From: Pseudactinotalea suaedae
GTDB taxonomy: Bacteria > Actinomycetota > Actinomycetes > Actinomycetales > Beutenbergiaceae
Assembly (NCBI RefSeq): GCF_009733815.1
Contig: NZ_WNXY01000008.1
Location: 186,001 to 250,000, forward strand
Direction of reading: 5' to 3'
Length of the DNA: 64,000 bases
Shown: one piece after another, positions 35,625 to 44,475 of the stretch
Layout: each line of letters begins with the position of its first letter
Position numbering within the stretch: the first letter of the stretch is position 1
The notes under the pieces: generated by a model
Told to the model about the DNA's origin: nothing
What the model saw: the letters and a program-made list of their open reading frames with translations, nothing else
Database searches by the model: none
Position numbers and translations under genes: made by a program

Positions 35625-36814
35625 GGTGCCACCAGACCCGCGACGAGGCCGCCAAGGAAGGTGTCGCCGAGCCCGATGGTGGTTGGTCGGGGCGTCGCGG
35701 GGCGCGGGATCGTCACGACGGCGATGTTCTCAGCCACAGCGTCCTCGATCCGCGCGGCCACCGCCGCCATCTGTTGCTCGATCGGGATCTCGGCGACGCT
35801 GTCGCGATGCTCGGCTCGCCAGTCGTCACCGTGGGCGAAGCGTGCCGTCGCAGTGAGCACCCCGGAGCGGAGCGCCTCTCGGCGGTCGGTCGCGCCGCCG
35901 TGGGCAAGCGCCCACTCTTGTGTGTGCAGCACGAGGGTGGCGACCCCCACGACCGCGTGCAGCTCGCGGACCGCATCCGCCACCGCGTCAGCCTCCAACA
36001 GGTCCAGCGGGCGTCCGAGATAGATCTGCGCCTCGTCCTCGTTCATGGACCAGATGTCGATCACACCGGCCAGCTCGCTCAGCACCACCTGCCGCTGCTC
36101 GTCGTGGTGGAAGCCGGCATCCTCGTAGAGGACGACCGCGTCGGGGCGCCGCTGCTCCAGTGCCTGGCGCACCTGCCCGACGCGCTCACGGATCGCTGCC
36201 AGGTCCTGCATGGAGTTGAACCCCGACACCACGACCACCTCGGCCGCCGCTACAGCCTCACCGAAGTCAGGATGAAGGCGCAGCTCGGCGTTCGGGGGGT
36301 CATTGACCAAGATCAGCCGGTTGGGCCGGGACGCGACCACTTCGGTGTCACCCACACGTACCCGCGCGCCTGCGGGGTACTGCACGATCACGTGGGGATC
36401 GGTTGAGTCCGTCTCCGCACTGCAGAGGTAGGAGGTCGAAGCCGGGAGCAGCCGTCGCACGTCGTCGTCGATCGAGACCAGGTGCAGCAGAGAGGGCACA
36501 CCGAGCCGATCGAGCGCGACAGCGGCACGCACGCTTGACCCGCCCAGCGTGACGACGGCCGGGAATCGGCGCGCGAAAGTGAGCAACGCTGCCGCGTCCT
36601 CGACGAAGCGCTCACCTCCGTTGTCCTCCCGCATCTGCACGAGCAGCGTGCGCAGGATGTCCCGCTCACCGACCACCGCGCTCGGCATCGCCAGGTCCTC
36701 GTCCGTGATCCCGTGCTCTCGCACGAGCTCCTCGATCGCCGTCGCGTCCCACGCGATCTCGTGGTCGACGCACCCACCCATGCCGAGCACGACCCTCGTG
36801 CCTGCAACGCTCAT
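35621..36814 (-). CDS. ADP-dependent phosphofructokinase/glucokinase-family sugar kinase A
   Basis: A 397-residue kinase of the same ADP_PFK_GK family. It shows LGMGGCVDHE near the start (substrate-binding region), ERFVEDAAAL, LGGSSVRAAVAL, ASRPNRLI, the NxxE motif in MNEDEA and the catalytic GLGDTF loop. The ATG at 36814 overlaps the aldolase stop (ATGA) and was preferred to an in-frame ATG 78 nt upstream inside the aldolase gene. It probably phosphorylates the imported sugar or its phosphate to make the bisphosphate substrate for the aldolases. Whether ADP or ATP is used cannot be told. Confidence 0.82.
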   Translation of the reverse strand: MSVAGTRVVLGMGGCVDHEIAWDATAIEELVREHGITDEDLAMPSAVVGERDILRTLLVQMREDNGGERFVEDAAALLTFARRFPAVVTLGGSSVRAAVALDRLGVPSLLHLVSIDDDVRRLLPASTSYLCSAETDSTDPHVIVQYPAGARVRVGDTEVVASRPNRLILVNDPPNAELRLHPDFGEAVAAAEVVVVSGFNSMQDLAAIRERVGQVRQALEQRRPDAVVLYEDAGFHHDEQRQVVLSELAGVIDIWSMNEDEAQIYLGRPLDLLEADAVADAVRELHAVVGVATLVLHTQEWALAHGGATDRREALRSGVLTATARFAHGDDWRAEHRDSVAEIPIEQQMAAVAARIEDAVAENIAVVTIPRPATPRPTTIGLGDTFLGGLVAGLVAP

Positions 36815-37674
36815 CGGTACAGGGAGGCCTTTCCCGCGGCGCCGAACATGTCGATCTTCTGGGCCGCGACCACCTGCAGGGCGGCCTCGCACGAGGGCTG
36901 GATGGCGTTCGGCTCCCGCAGGCCTTCGTCGCCGAGCACCTCACGCATGCGTGAGTAGTACGCGACCTTGATGTCCGAGGAGATGTTGACCTTGTTGATC
37001 CCGCGCCTGCATGCCTGTGCGATCTCGTCGTCGGGGTTGTTGGAACCCCCGTGCAGCACGAGCGGCGCCGAGACCACCGCGTCGATCTCATCGAGCAGGT
37101 CGAGCTTGAGCTCGGGCGTGAGCGAGGAGGGGTAGAGGCCGTGCCGGGTGCCGATCGCGACGGCCAGCGAGTCCACACCGGTCTCCTCGACGAACCGTGC
37201 CGCGTCGGCGGGCACCGTGTAGATGATGTCGTCAGTCCCGGACTCGGCGTAGCCGTCGGTCTTCCCGATCGTGCCGAGCTCGGCCTCCACGGAGACGCCC
37301 ACTGCGTGCGCGACCTCCGCCACCCGCCTCGAGAGCGCCACGTTCTCGTCGAACGGCAGCAACGAGGCGTCGATCATCACCGACGTGAAGCCGTACTGGA
37401 TCGCCGTGAGCGCCTGCTCGAACGTGGCGCCGTGGTCCCAGTGGATCGCTGTCGGGACCGACGACGTGCGGGCACGATCGATGATGGCGGGAAGCACGTA
37501 TCGCCCGATGTGCCTCACCTCGTCCGGGTGGATCGCGATGATGTGCGGCGCCTGCTTCTCCTCACAGACCTCAAACACGGCGTTCATCATCGAGTAGTCG
37601 CTGATGTTGAAGGCGGGTACGGCGAAGTTGCCCTCGGCCGCCACTTTCAGCACCTGGTCTCCGGACAGCAGCAT
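36811..37674 (-). CDS. Class II (zinc) ketose-bisphosphate aldolase A
   Basis: A 287-residue GatY/KbaY/FbaA-type aldolase. It has AIHWDHG (the catalytic Asp and a zinc His), EAELGTIGKT, VAIGTRHGLY (second zinc His), LVLHGGSNN (third zinc His) and INKVNISSDIK for phosphate binding. The SNN following HGG replaces the more usual SG seen in canonical enzymes, but is common in related sugar operons. It cleaves a ketose 1,6-bisphosphate to dihydroxyacetone phosphate and an aldehyde. A close paralogue follows upstream, and it overlaps the kinase A gene. Class and fold certain; sugar stereochemistry not. Confidence 0.9.
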   Translation of the reverse strand: MLLSGDQVLKVAAEGNFAVPAFNISDYSMMNAVFEVCEEKQAPHIIAIHPDEVRHIGRYVLPAIIDRARTSSVPTAIHWDHGATFEQALTAIQYGFTSVMIDASLLPFDENVALSRRVAEVAHAVGVSVEAELGTIGKTDGYAESGTDDIIYTVPADAARFVEETGVDSLAVAIGTRHGLYPSSLTPELKLDLLDEIDAVVSAPLVLHGGSNNPDDEIAQACRRGINKVNISSDIKVAYYSRMREVLGDEGLREPNAIQPSCEAALQVVAAQKIDMFGAAGKASLYR

Positions 37675-37704
37675 GTATGGCTCCTCTGAATCTCGTCGGT
37701 GGGG

Positions 37705-38571
37705 TCAGCTGTAGTGGTGGGTGGTGCCGGCGGATGCGAAGAGGCCGATCTTGTGGCGCACCAACTCCTTGGCGGCATCCATCGCTGTCGGCACGATCAG
37801 TCGCGGGTCGAGCAGCTTCCGGTCCTGGAGCACCTCGCGCATGCCGCTGTAGAAGGCGGTCTTGACGTCGGAAGAGATATTGACCTTGTTGATCCCCCGG
37901 GTGCAGGCATCGCGGATCTCGGCGTCGGGGTTGTCCGATCCGCCATGCAGCACCAACGGGATGTCGACCACGTCGTCGATCGCGTCCAGCAGATCGAGCT
38001 TGATCTGCGGGGTCAGGCTCTTGGGGTAGATGCCGTGTCGGGTGCCGATGGCGATCGCGAGCGAGTCGATGCCGGTCCTATCGGCGAACTCTCTCGCCTC
38101 GGACGGCTCGGTGTAGAGGATGTCGTCGGTGCCGCCCTCGTCGGCGCCCTCGGTCTTGCCGATGGTCCCCAGCTCGCCCTCGACCGAGACACCGGCAGCG
38201 TGGGCGATCTCAACGACGCGCGACGTGATCTCGATGTTCGTCTCGAAGGGCTGCAGCGAGGCGTCGATCATCACCGAGGTGTAACCGAGCCGGATCGCCC
38301 GAACTACCTCGGTCAGATCGTTGCCATGATCCCAGTGCAGCGCGGTCGGGACGCTGCTGCGCGCCGCACGCGAGAGCACCGCCGGGATGAAGTCGGGGCC
38401 GATCCAATTCCCTTCTTTGGGACCGAGGGCCACGATGAGCGGCGACTTCTGCTCCTCGCACACCTCGAACGCCGCCATCAGCATGCCGAAGTCGGACAGG
38501 TTCAGTGCCGGCACGGCGAAGCCGTGCTCGCTCGCCGGTGCAAGGATCTCAGACCCTGTGATGAGTGCCAT
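37705..38571 (-). CDS. Class II (zinc) ketose-bisphosphate aldolase B
   Basis: A 288-residue paralogue of aldolase A with the same metal and phosphate motifs: LHWDHGNDL, EGELGTIGKT, AIGTRHGIYP, LVLHGGSDNPD and INKVNISSDVK. It differs in the substrate lid around VALGPKEGNWIGP, so it may prefer a different sugar. The ATG at 38571 was preferred to a far upstream in-frame ATG that would run through the permease gap. It lies 35 nt after the permease gene and 30 nt before aldolase A, probably one transcription unit. Two aldolases beside two kinases suggest two related sugars or an aldolase heteromer. Confidence 0.9.
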   Translation of the reverse strand: MALITGSEILAPASEHGFAVPALNLSDFGMLMAAFEVCEEQKSPLIVALGPKEGNWIGPDFIPAVLSRAARSSVPTALHWDHGNDLTEVVRAIRLGYTSVMIDASLQPFETNIEITSRVVEIAHAAGVSVEGELGTIGKTEGADEGGTDDILYTEPSEAREFADRTGIDSLAIAIGTRHGIYPKSLTPQIKLDLLDAIDDVVDIPLVLHGGSDNPDAEIRDACTRGINKVNISSDVKTAFYSGMREVLQDRKLLDPRLIVPTAMDAAKELVRHKIGLFASAGTTHHYS

Positions 38572-38606
38572 GAAGGTCGTGCTGCCTCTCGTTCGGTGGT
38601 GGCGCG

Positions 38607-39527
38607 TCAGCTCTTGACGGACCCGGATGTCATGCCGCCGATGAAGTACCGCTGGAAGAAGATGAAGAGCAGGATCACCGGCAGCGAGCCCAGCACGCTC
38701 ATCGCCATCATCTGGTTCCAGTCGTAGGAGTGCTGGCCCATTAGCAGCTGGATGCCGATCGGAACGGTGCGCATGTCGTCTGTTCGCGTCAACGTCAGCG
38801 CGAACAAGTACTCGTTCCAAGCGATCATGAACGTATACATGCCGACCGAGACCATGCCCGGTACAGCGATCGGGATGAGGATCCGCCACAGCGCCCCGAA
38901 CGAAGATGTCCCGTCGACACGTGCTGCCTCGTCGAGCTCCTTGGGCAACGTGTTGAAGTACCCCGTCATCATGATGATCGCGTAGGGCAGTGTGAACACC
39001 ATGTAGGTGAGGATCAGGCCGGGGTAGGTGTTGTACAGACCAAGTGCAACAACGAGACCGAAGTACGGAATCAGCAGCGTGATCGGCGGCACAGCCTGCA
39101 CCGAGATCACCGCGATGTTGACGATGCTCTTGCCGGGGAAGTCGTAGCGGCTGAAGGCGTACGCGGCGTGCACGGCGACGAGCAGCGTCAGCACCGCCAC
39201 CGCGAGCGAGACCACGTAGGAGTTGACGAAGAAGCGCAGCTGCCGGGGATCGTTGAGGATCGCGAGGTACGGAGCCAACGACGAGTTCTCCGTGAGCAGC
39301 TGGGGCGGGTACGCGAAGATCTCCGGATTGGACTTGAACGAGGAGAACAACATCCAGATCACCGGCGCACCCGCGAAGAGTGCCCCGAGGATCAGGCCCA
39401 CCAGGGTCAGCGTGATCGCCACCCTGCGTCGGCTCACCGAGGTCATCTTGCGCGGCGGTCGGCGCCCGGTGCGCACACCGGTCACGGGTGCCGTGGGCGG
39501 CACCGGGGTCACGGTCGTCGTCGTCAT
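38607..39527 (-). CDS. Carbohydrate ABC transporter permease (MalG-like)
   Basis: A 306-residue permease with about six helices, an N-terminal cytosolic tail rich in Thr/Pro and basic residues, and the coupling loop EAARVDGTSSFGALWRILIPIAVP typical of CUT1 MalG-type proteins. The C-terminal FFQRYFIGGMTSGSVK is also typical. The ATG at 39527 follows the stop of the partner permease at once. No cognate ATPase lies in the operon; CUT1 systems commonly borrow a shared MsmK-type ATPase encoded elsewhere. Confidence 0.93.
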   Translation of the reverse strand: MTTTTVTPVPPTAPVTGVRTGRRPPRKMTSVSRRRVAITLTLVGLILGALFAGAPVIWMLFSSFKSNPEIFAYPPQLLTENSSLAPYLAILNDPRQLRFFVNSYVVSLAVAVLTLLVAVHAAYAFSRYDFPGKSIVNIAVISVQAVPPITLLIPYFGLVVALGLYNTYPGLILTYMVFTLPYAIIMMTGYFNTLPKELDEAARVDGTSSFGALWRILIPIAVPGMVSVGMYTFMIAWNEYLFALTLTRTDDMRTVPIGIQLLMGQHSYDWNQMMAMSVLGSLPVILLFIFFQRYFIGGMTSGSVKS

Positions 39528-39529
39528 GG

Positions 39530-40417
39530 TCAGTCCCTCGCTCGCTGGTGTCGGACGTAGGCGAAGGCCAGCACTGCGGAGATCACCAGGACGACGACCG
39601 CGCTGGCCGAGGCGGCCGAGAACATGTACTGCGAGAACGCGAGCTTGTAGGTGTAGGTGGAGAGCAGCTCGGTCCGGTCCAGCGGACCGCCGCCGGTCGT
39701 CATCCAGATCAAGGTGAACTGGTGGGATGTCCAGATGATGTCCAGCAGCAACATCGAGATGATGATCGGTCGCAGCTGGGGAAGCGTGATCGAGAAGAAC
39801 TTCCGGATCAGACCTGCCCCGTCGACCGAGGCCGCCTCGTACAGCTCGGCGGAGATGCCCTGGAGGCCCGCCAGCATGCTGATCATGAAGAACGGGTATC
39901 CGCACCAGATGTTGATGAGCACGACGGCGAACAGCGCCAGCTTCGGGTCGGCCAGCCACTCCTGGGGCGAGTCGATCACGCCCGTCGACACGAGCAGGTA
40001 GTTGAAGACACCGCTCGGGTTGAGGATGAGCCGCCACAGGACTGCGACGATCGCGACCGTCAGCAGCCAGGGCAGCACGAAGATGGTGCGGAAGAGCGTC
40101 TTGACCCAGTGCGGGAGCAGCTGCGTGTTGAGCAGCATCGCGAACCCGAGGCCGAGGAACAGGTGGGCGACGACCGACGCCAGGACAAACACCGAGGTGT
40201 TCTTGATCGCGGCGTGGAACTGGCTGTCCCCGAAGATGTCGAGATAGTGCTCGAATCCGATGAACTCCGGGTTCGCGTTGGTGATGACGTTGTTCTGCAG
40301 GGAGTACCAGACGACCATGCCGATCGGCAGCGCCATCAGGACTGCCAGAAGGACCAGCGTCGGCGACAGGTAGCCGAAAGCGGCGGCTGTCACCTTGTGC
40401 TGTCTGCTCTGAGCCAC
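39530..40417 (-). CDS. Carbohydrate ABC transporter permease (MalF-like)
   Basis: A 295-residue CUT1 permease with six helices. The first helix is followed by the periplasmic loop; the coupling loop EAASVDGAGLIRKFFSITLPQLRP is the MalF-type signature. The GTG at 40417 was chosen since the sequence before it is not permease-like and an AAAGG site lies about 10 nt upstream. It is the second gene after the binding protein and partners the MalG-like permease. Confidence 0.92.
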   Translation of the reverse strand: MAQSRQHKVTAAAFGYLSPTLVLLAVLMALPIGMVVWYSLQNNVITNANPEFIGFEHYLDIFGDSQFHAAIKNTSVFVLASVVAHLFLGLGFAMLLNTQLLPHWVKTLFRTIFVLPWLLTVAIVAVLWRLILNPSGVFNYLLVSTGVIDSPQEWLADPKLALFAVVLINIWCGYPFFMISMLAGLQGISAELYEAASVDGAGLIRKFFSITLPQLRPIIISMLLLDIIWTSHQFTLIWMTTGGGPLDRTELLSTYTYKLAFSQYMFSAASASAVVVLVISAVLAFAYVRHQRARD

Positions 40418-40506
40418 GACTGTGAGGCCTTTCTTGCGGCTGACTGCGGAGGAGGGGTGGCGGCGCGAAGGGTGTGGGCGATGGGCCCTCCGCGCCGCGC
40501 AGGCGG

Positions 40507-41799
40507 CTAGAAGATGCCTTCCCACTCCGTCTGGATGTTCCCGAGCGCCTCGTCGACCGGCTTGTCCTCAGCAAGCACCTGCTGCAGCTCCTCGTCGAAG
40601 ACCCGCATCAGCTCATCGGCCAACGGCAGGCCCGTGAACTCACTGACGGGATAGCCGGCTTCCCAGATCGTGAACGCGTCCTCGAACAGGGGGTCCGATT
40701 CGGTGAAGTCGGGAGTCACGTTGGCGTTACCAGGAAATCCGTTCGCCAAGGCGCTGAGCTGCCCGTTCGCTCCCTCGCTCATGAGGAACTCGATGAGCTT
40801 CCAGGACTCCTCAGGGTGCTCGCTGTTGGCCGACATCCCGATGCCCCAGGACGCGTAGCGCACACCTGACTCACCGGTGTAGCCGTCCTCGACGGGCAGC
40901 GGCACCACGGAGAAGTCCAGGTCCGGGCTGTTCTCACGGATCAGGTTGATGTGGGCCAACGAGGACACCATCATGGCGACACGTTCGTTGGTGAACTCCT
41001 CGACCTTGTCCTGCTCGGCCATGGTGAGACCACCTGGTGCGATCACCCCGGCGTCCCACATCTGCTTGATGAAGTCGACGGTAGAGGTGACGTCTTCGTT
41101 GTTGACGGCGGGACCGCCCTCGTCGGAGAGCATGGTGCCGCCCGAGGCCCAGGTCCACGGCATGATGTCGATGTTGATGCCGTTGGGCTTCTCAAGACCG
41201 AGGGCCGCGATGAACCCGGCCGCTCCGCTGCCGGAGTCCGTGACGGCCTGAGCCGCGGCCATGAACTCGCTCCGGGTGGTCGGGACCTCCACACCGGCCT
41301 CCGCCAGCAACTCGTTGTTGACGAACATCGGGTAGGCGAAGTTGACCACCGGGATCATGCGGGTCGAGCCGTCTACCTGGACCTGTGCGGCGAGCTGCGA
41401 GTCGTCGTAACCGGCGTCGGACATCGCGGCGGACAGGTCGGCGATCGAACCCTGCGTCGCGAAGTCGTGCACCCAGGCGCCGTCGAGACCGAGGACATCC
41501 GGCATGGTGCCGGATGCCGACCCCGCGATGACCTGGTCCTTGATCGAAGCGTAGGGCCCGGAGAGAAGCTCGACGTCGATGCCGGGATTCTCCTCCTCGA
41601 ACTGCTCGATCAGGGCAGCGAACTCCCCATCAGGAAGTTCGGGCTCCCACCACTGCATGAATTCGATCGTGACGTCTCCGCCCTCGCTCGCGCCGCCACC
41701 GCTTGCGCCGCAGCCTGCCGCGAGAGCGGCGACGCCGAGCGTGGCCACAAGTACCTGGCTCCGTGGACGCCAGCGGGTGTGTCGAACAGCGCTGTTCAT
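40507..41799 (-). CDS. Sugar ABC transporter substrate-binding lipoprotein
   Basis: A 430-residue extracellular solute-binding protein of family 1. A lipobox ends ALAAGCGAS, so the protein should be lipid-anchored. The family start TIEFMQWWEPELPDGEFAALIEQFEEENPGI and the later WGIGMSANSEHPEESWKLIEFLMSEGANG are characteristic. A GGAGG ribosome site lies 7 nt before the ATG at 41799. It is the first gene of the sugar operon and would set the ligand, which I infer to be a sulfated sugar or glycoside because a sulfatase is divergently encoded. Confidence 0.92.
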   Translation of the reverse strand: MNSAVRHTRWRPRSQVLVATLGVAALAAGCGASGGGASEGGDVTIEFMQWWEPELPDGEFAALIEQFEEENPGIDVELLSGPYASIKDQVIAGSASGTMPDVLGLDGAWVHDFATQGSIADLSAAMSDAGYDDSQLAAQVQVDGSTRMIPVVNFAYPMFVNNELLAEAGVEVPTTRSEFMAAAQAVTDSGSGAAGFIAALGLEKPNGINIDIMPWTWASGGTMLSDEGGPAVNNEDVTSTVDFIKQMWDAGVIAPGGLTMAEQDKVEEFTNERVAMMVSSLAHINLIRENSPDLDFSVVPLPVEDGYTGESGVRYASWGIGMSANSEHPEESWKLIEFLMSEGANGQLSALANGFPGNANVTPDFTESDPLFEDAFTIWEAGYPVSEFTGLPLADELMRVFDEELQQVLAEDKPVDEALGNIQTEWEGIF

Positions 41800-41873
41800 A
41801 GCTCCTCCAAGTGTGCTGCCGGTCTGGCACCACTGCTGTGTGGTGCGCATTCGTGCCGAAGTGGTGCGTGATA

Positions 41874-41901
41874 CTTGCATGTTTCTGCGCAATCGTGCAA
41901 G
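41874..41901. promoter_or_regulatory. Candidate DeoR operator
   Basis: CTTGCA (41874-41879) and TGCAAG (41896-41901) form an inverted repeat with a 22-nt centre-to-centre spacing, in an AT-richer region between the divergent binding-protein and DeoR genes. Related GTGC words (41842, 41854, 41864) repeat nearby. This is where a DeoR-type repressor would control both transcripts. Confidence 0.45.
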
Positions 41902-42001
41902 AGTCTTCGTAGAAGTTGTCGGCCTGAGCGCAGGAACGCGCACTCTAGAGCCGGTACGTTTCGGGCATGACAGCAGCATGGCGGGCGAGGGAGGCTGACC
42001 G

Positions 42002-42841
42002 ATGAGCGCAGTGGGCATCGATCCGTCGGACGCTGCGGGAGGAGAGCTACCCGCGGTCCGCCGCGACCGGATCGTCGGATTCGTGGAGGCCGCCCGGCAG
42101 GCCAGCGTTCACGAGATCGCCGAGCACTTCGACGTCTCGCCGGACACCGTCCGACGCGACCTCACCGCCCTCCACAAGGACGGGCAGCTGACCCGGACCC
42201 GCGGCGGCGCCGTTGCCAACTCGCTCCTCAACAGCCCCGACCGCGAGCTCCGGATCCGGCAGATGCTGCAGGAGCAGGAGAAGGCCCGCATCGGCGAGCT
42301 GGCGGCACCACTGATCAAGAACGCCGCCGTGGTCGCATTCAACGGCGGCACCACCACGCTGGCCGTTGCGCGCAACCTCACCGATCACCGCGAGCTCACG
42401 GTCGCGACCAACAACCTGAGCATCCCCTTCGAGATCCCTGCCCACGCTGTCAACAATCTCTACGTGTTCGGGGGCGATGTCCGCTTCAGCTCCCAAGTGA
42501 CCATCGGATTCACGTCGTTCCCGGATGTCGAAGTTCCCGGGATGGTGCACTTCGACATCGCGATCATCGGCGTCGGCGGTGTCACCACGGAGGGCTACTC
42601 GGTGAGCAACCTGGGCGAGGCTTCGATGATGCGGCAGATGATCCGCCGCTCCACCACGGTCGTCGTCGTCACCGACGCCACCAAGTTCAACCGACACCAG
42701 TTCGCGCTGGTCGCTCCCCTCAACTCCGCACAGCACCTGGTCACCGACTCGCCGCCACCCTCTGACGTCCAGGAAGCACTGGAGGCCGCCGGGGTACGGC
42801 TGCACGTCGACGCCCCCGAAAACGAGGACCTCGATGCCTGA
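42002..42841 (+). CDS. DeoR/GlpR family transcriptional repressor
   Basis: A 279-residue DeoR protein. The N-terminal winged helix reads ASVHEIAEHFDVSPDTVRRDLTALHKDG with the family's VRRDL recognition helix. The C-terminal DeoRC sugar-phosphate sensor has VVAFNGGTTTLAVARNL, FGGDVRF and a C-terminal VVTDATKF. These repressors usually respond to a phosphorylated sugar intermediate. It is divergent from the sugar operon and overlaps the sulfatase gene by eight nt, so it very likely controls both units. Confidence 0.93.
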   Translation: MSAVGIDPSDAAGGELPAVRRDRIVGFVEAARQASVHEIAEHFDVSPDTVRRDLTALHKDGQLTRTRGGAVANSLLNSPDRELRIRQMLQEQEKARIGELAAPLIKNAAVVAFNGGTTTLAVARNLTDHRELTVATNNLSIPFEIPAHAVNNLYVFGGDVRFSSQVTIGFTSFPDVEVPGMVHFDIAIIGVGGVTTEGYSVSNLGEASMMRQMIRRSTTVVVVTDATKFNRHQFALVAPLNSAQHLVTDSPPPSDVQEALEAAGVRLHVDAPENEDLDA

Positions 42842-44279
42842 GACGAGCGCGCCCGACCGGCCCAATGTCGTGCTGGTGATGACCGACCAGCAGCGCCACG
42901 ACACGATCGCCGCGCTCGGGTACTCGCACATGGTCACGCCGAACCTCGACCGGCTGGTCAGCGAGGGCGTCGCCTTCGGGCACGCGCACGTGACCGCTCC
43001 GTCGTGCACGCCGAGCCGCGCGAGCTTCTTCACCGGCCTGTATCCCTCGGGCTGCGGCGTGCTGCGCAATGACGAGTCGTGGCCGCGCACGTGGGTCGAG
43101 GATCTCGCAACTGCGGGCTACCGCTGCGTCAACGTCGGGAAGATGCACACGTTCCCCTACGAGGCGCCAACCGGGTTTCACGAGCGCCACGTCGTCGAGA
43201 ACAAGGACCGCGGCACCCCCACAGTGCCCTACCTGCTCGACAACTGGGACAAGGCGCTGCACGCAAGCGGCGTCACCAAGCCGGATCGGCGCACGTTGCG
43301 CAACGAGCCCGACTATCACGAGCGCCTCGGCGCGTTCGAGTGGACGCTGCCGGAGCGGCTGCACGCCGACGCGTTCGTGGGCGCGATCGCCACGCACTGG
43401 CTCGAAACCTACCCCGGCGACGAGCCATTCTTCCTCCAGGTCGGGTTTCCCGGCCCGCACCCTCCCTACGACGCGCCGGCGCGGCTGCTCGACCTCTACG
43501 CCGATGTCGATCTGCCCGAGGTCAACCGCGACGAGGCGGAGTTCGCGGCGATGCCGCCGCAGGTGCGTTCCGTCCGTCGCGAGCACCTTGAGCACGACCA
43601 CGACTCGATCGTCCACCTGGAGCACCCCACACCCGAGCAGCTGCGACGCCAGCGGATCCACTACTACGCGAACGTGACGCTCATCGACGAGCAGGTCGGA
43701 GAGCTGATCAGCGCGCTCGAGCGGCGCGGTGTGCTCGAGAACACCGTCATCATGTTCACCTCTGACCACGGCGACGCGCTCGGCGACCATGGTCTCTCGC
43801 AGAAATGGACGATGTACGAACCTGCCGTGCGGGTGCCCGCGATCGTGCACGCGCCCGATCGGTTCCGCCCCCGGGCGACGGTGCCTGACCTGATCTCCCA
43901 CTTCGACCTCGGAGCGACGATCCTCGAGCTCGCTGGCGTCGAGCAGCTGCCGGGCGTCTCAGCACGATCGCTGATGCCCGCACTGCTCGGGCAGGAGTGG
44001 ACGGGCCGCGACGTGGTGTTCGCCGAGCAGGCTCGCGACGGTATCCAACGCGAGTCCGAGATGATGACTATGACTTACGACGGCCGCTGGAAGCTCGTTT
44101 CCTTCTCCGATGCTGACGATGGTCAGCTCTTCGACCTGGTTGCCGACCCCCAGGAGCGCCAGAACCTGTGGGACGACGGCGCACACGCGCACGAGAAGGA
44201 ACGTCTGCTCGACCACACCGTCCGTTGGCGCCGCGACGTCCTGTTCAGCTCCCGTGACTGGTGGCGCGCCGTCAGCTGA
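42834..44279 (+). CDS. Cysteine-type sulfatase (formylglycine-dependent)
   Basis: A 481-residue type I sulfatase. The N-terminal metal aspartate is in VLVMTDQQRHD and the signature is CTPSRAS with Cys58, which must be converted to formylglycine. The active site segment GKMHTF and the C-terminal FTSDHGDALGDHG are also present. There is no signal peptide, so it acts in the cytosol on an imported sulfate ester. It is coupled to the DeoR gene by an overlap. An FGE homologue that can activate it lies 6 kb downstream (50.0-51.0 kb). The substrate is unknown, probably a sulfated sugar. Confidence 0.92.
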   Translation: MPETSAPDRPNVVLVMTDQQRHDTIAALGYSHMVTPNLDRLVSEGVAFGHAHVTAPSCTPSRASFFTGLYPSGCGVLRNDESWPRTWVEDLATAGYRCVNVGKMHTFPYEAPTGFHERHVVENKDRGTPTVPYLLDNWDKALHASGVTKPDRRTLRNEPDYHERLGAFEWTLPERLHADAFVGAIATHWLETYPGDEPFFLQVGFPGPHPPYDAPARLLDLYADVDLPEVNRDEAEFAAMPPQVRSVRREHLEHDHDSIVHLEHPTPEQLRRQRIHYYANVTLIDEQVGELISALERRGVLENTVIMFTSDHGDALGDHGLSQKWTMYEPAVRVPAIVHAPDRFRPRATVPDLISHFDLGATILELAGVEQLPGVSARSLMPALLGQEWTGRDVVFAEQARDGIQRESEMMTMTYDGRWKLVSFSDADDGQLFDLVADPQERQNLWDDGAHAHEKERLLDHTVRWRRDVLFSSRDWWRAVS

Positions 44280-44475
44280 TCGGTCGATCCCGCCCGACCC
44301 GCTGCAACGCTGGACCGCCATCGAGGGTGCCAAGCCGATCATGCTGTCCGGCTCGCGGCCGACGACTGGCGCGATGAGATCCACATCGTCGCTGGTGTCC
44401 ATCATGGGACGGCGGTCACAGCGGTGCGAGGCCGCCCGGGGTGACACGTGATCGAGGAGCAGCGATGATCGGGTC

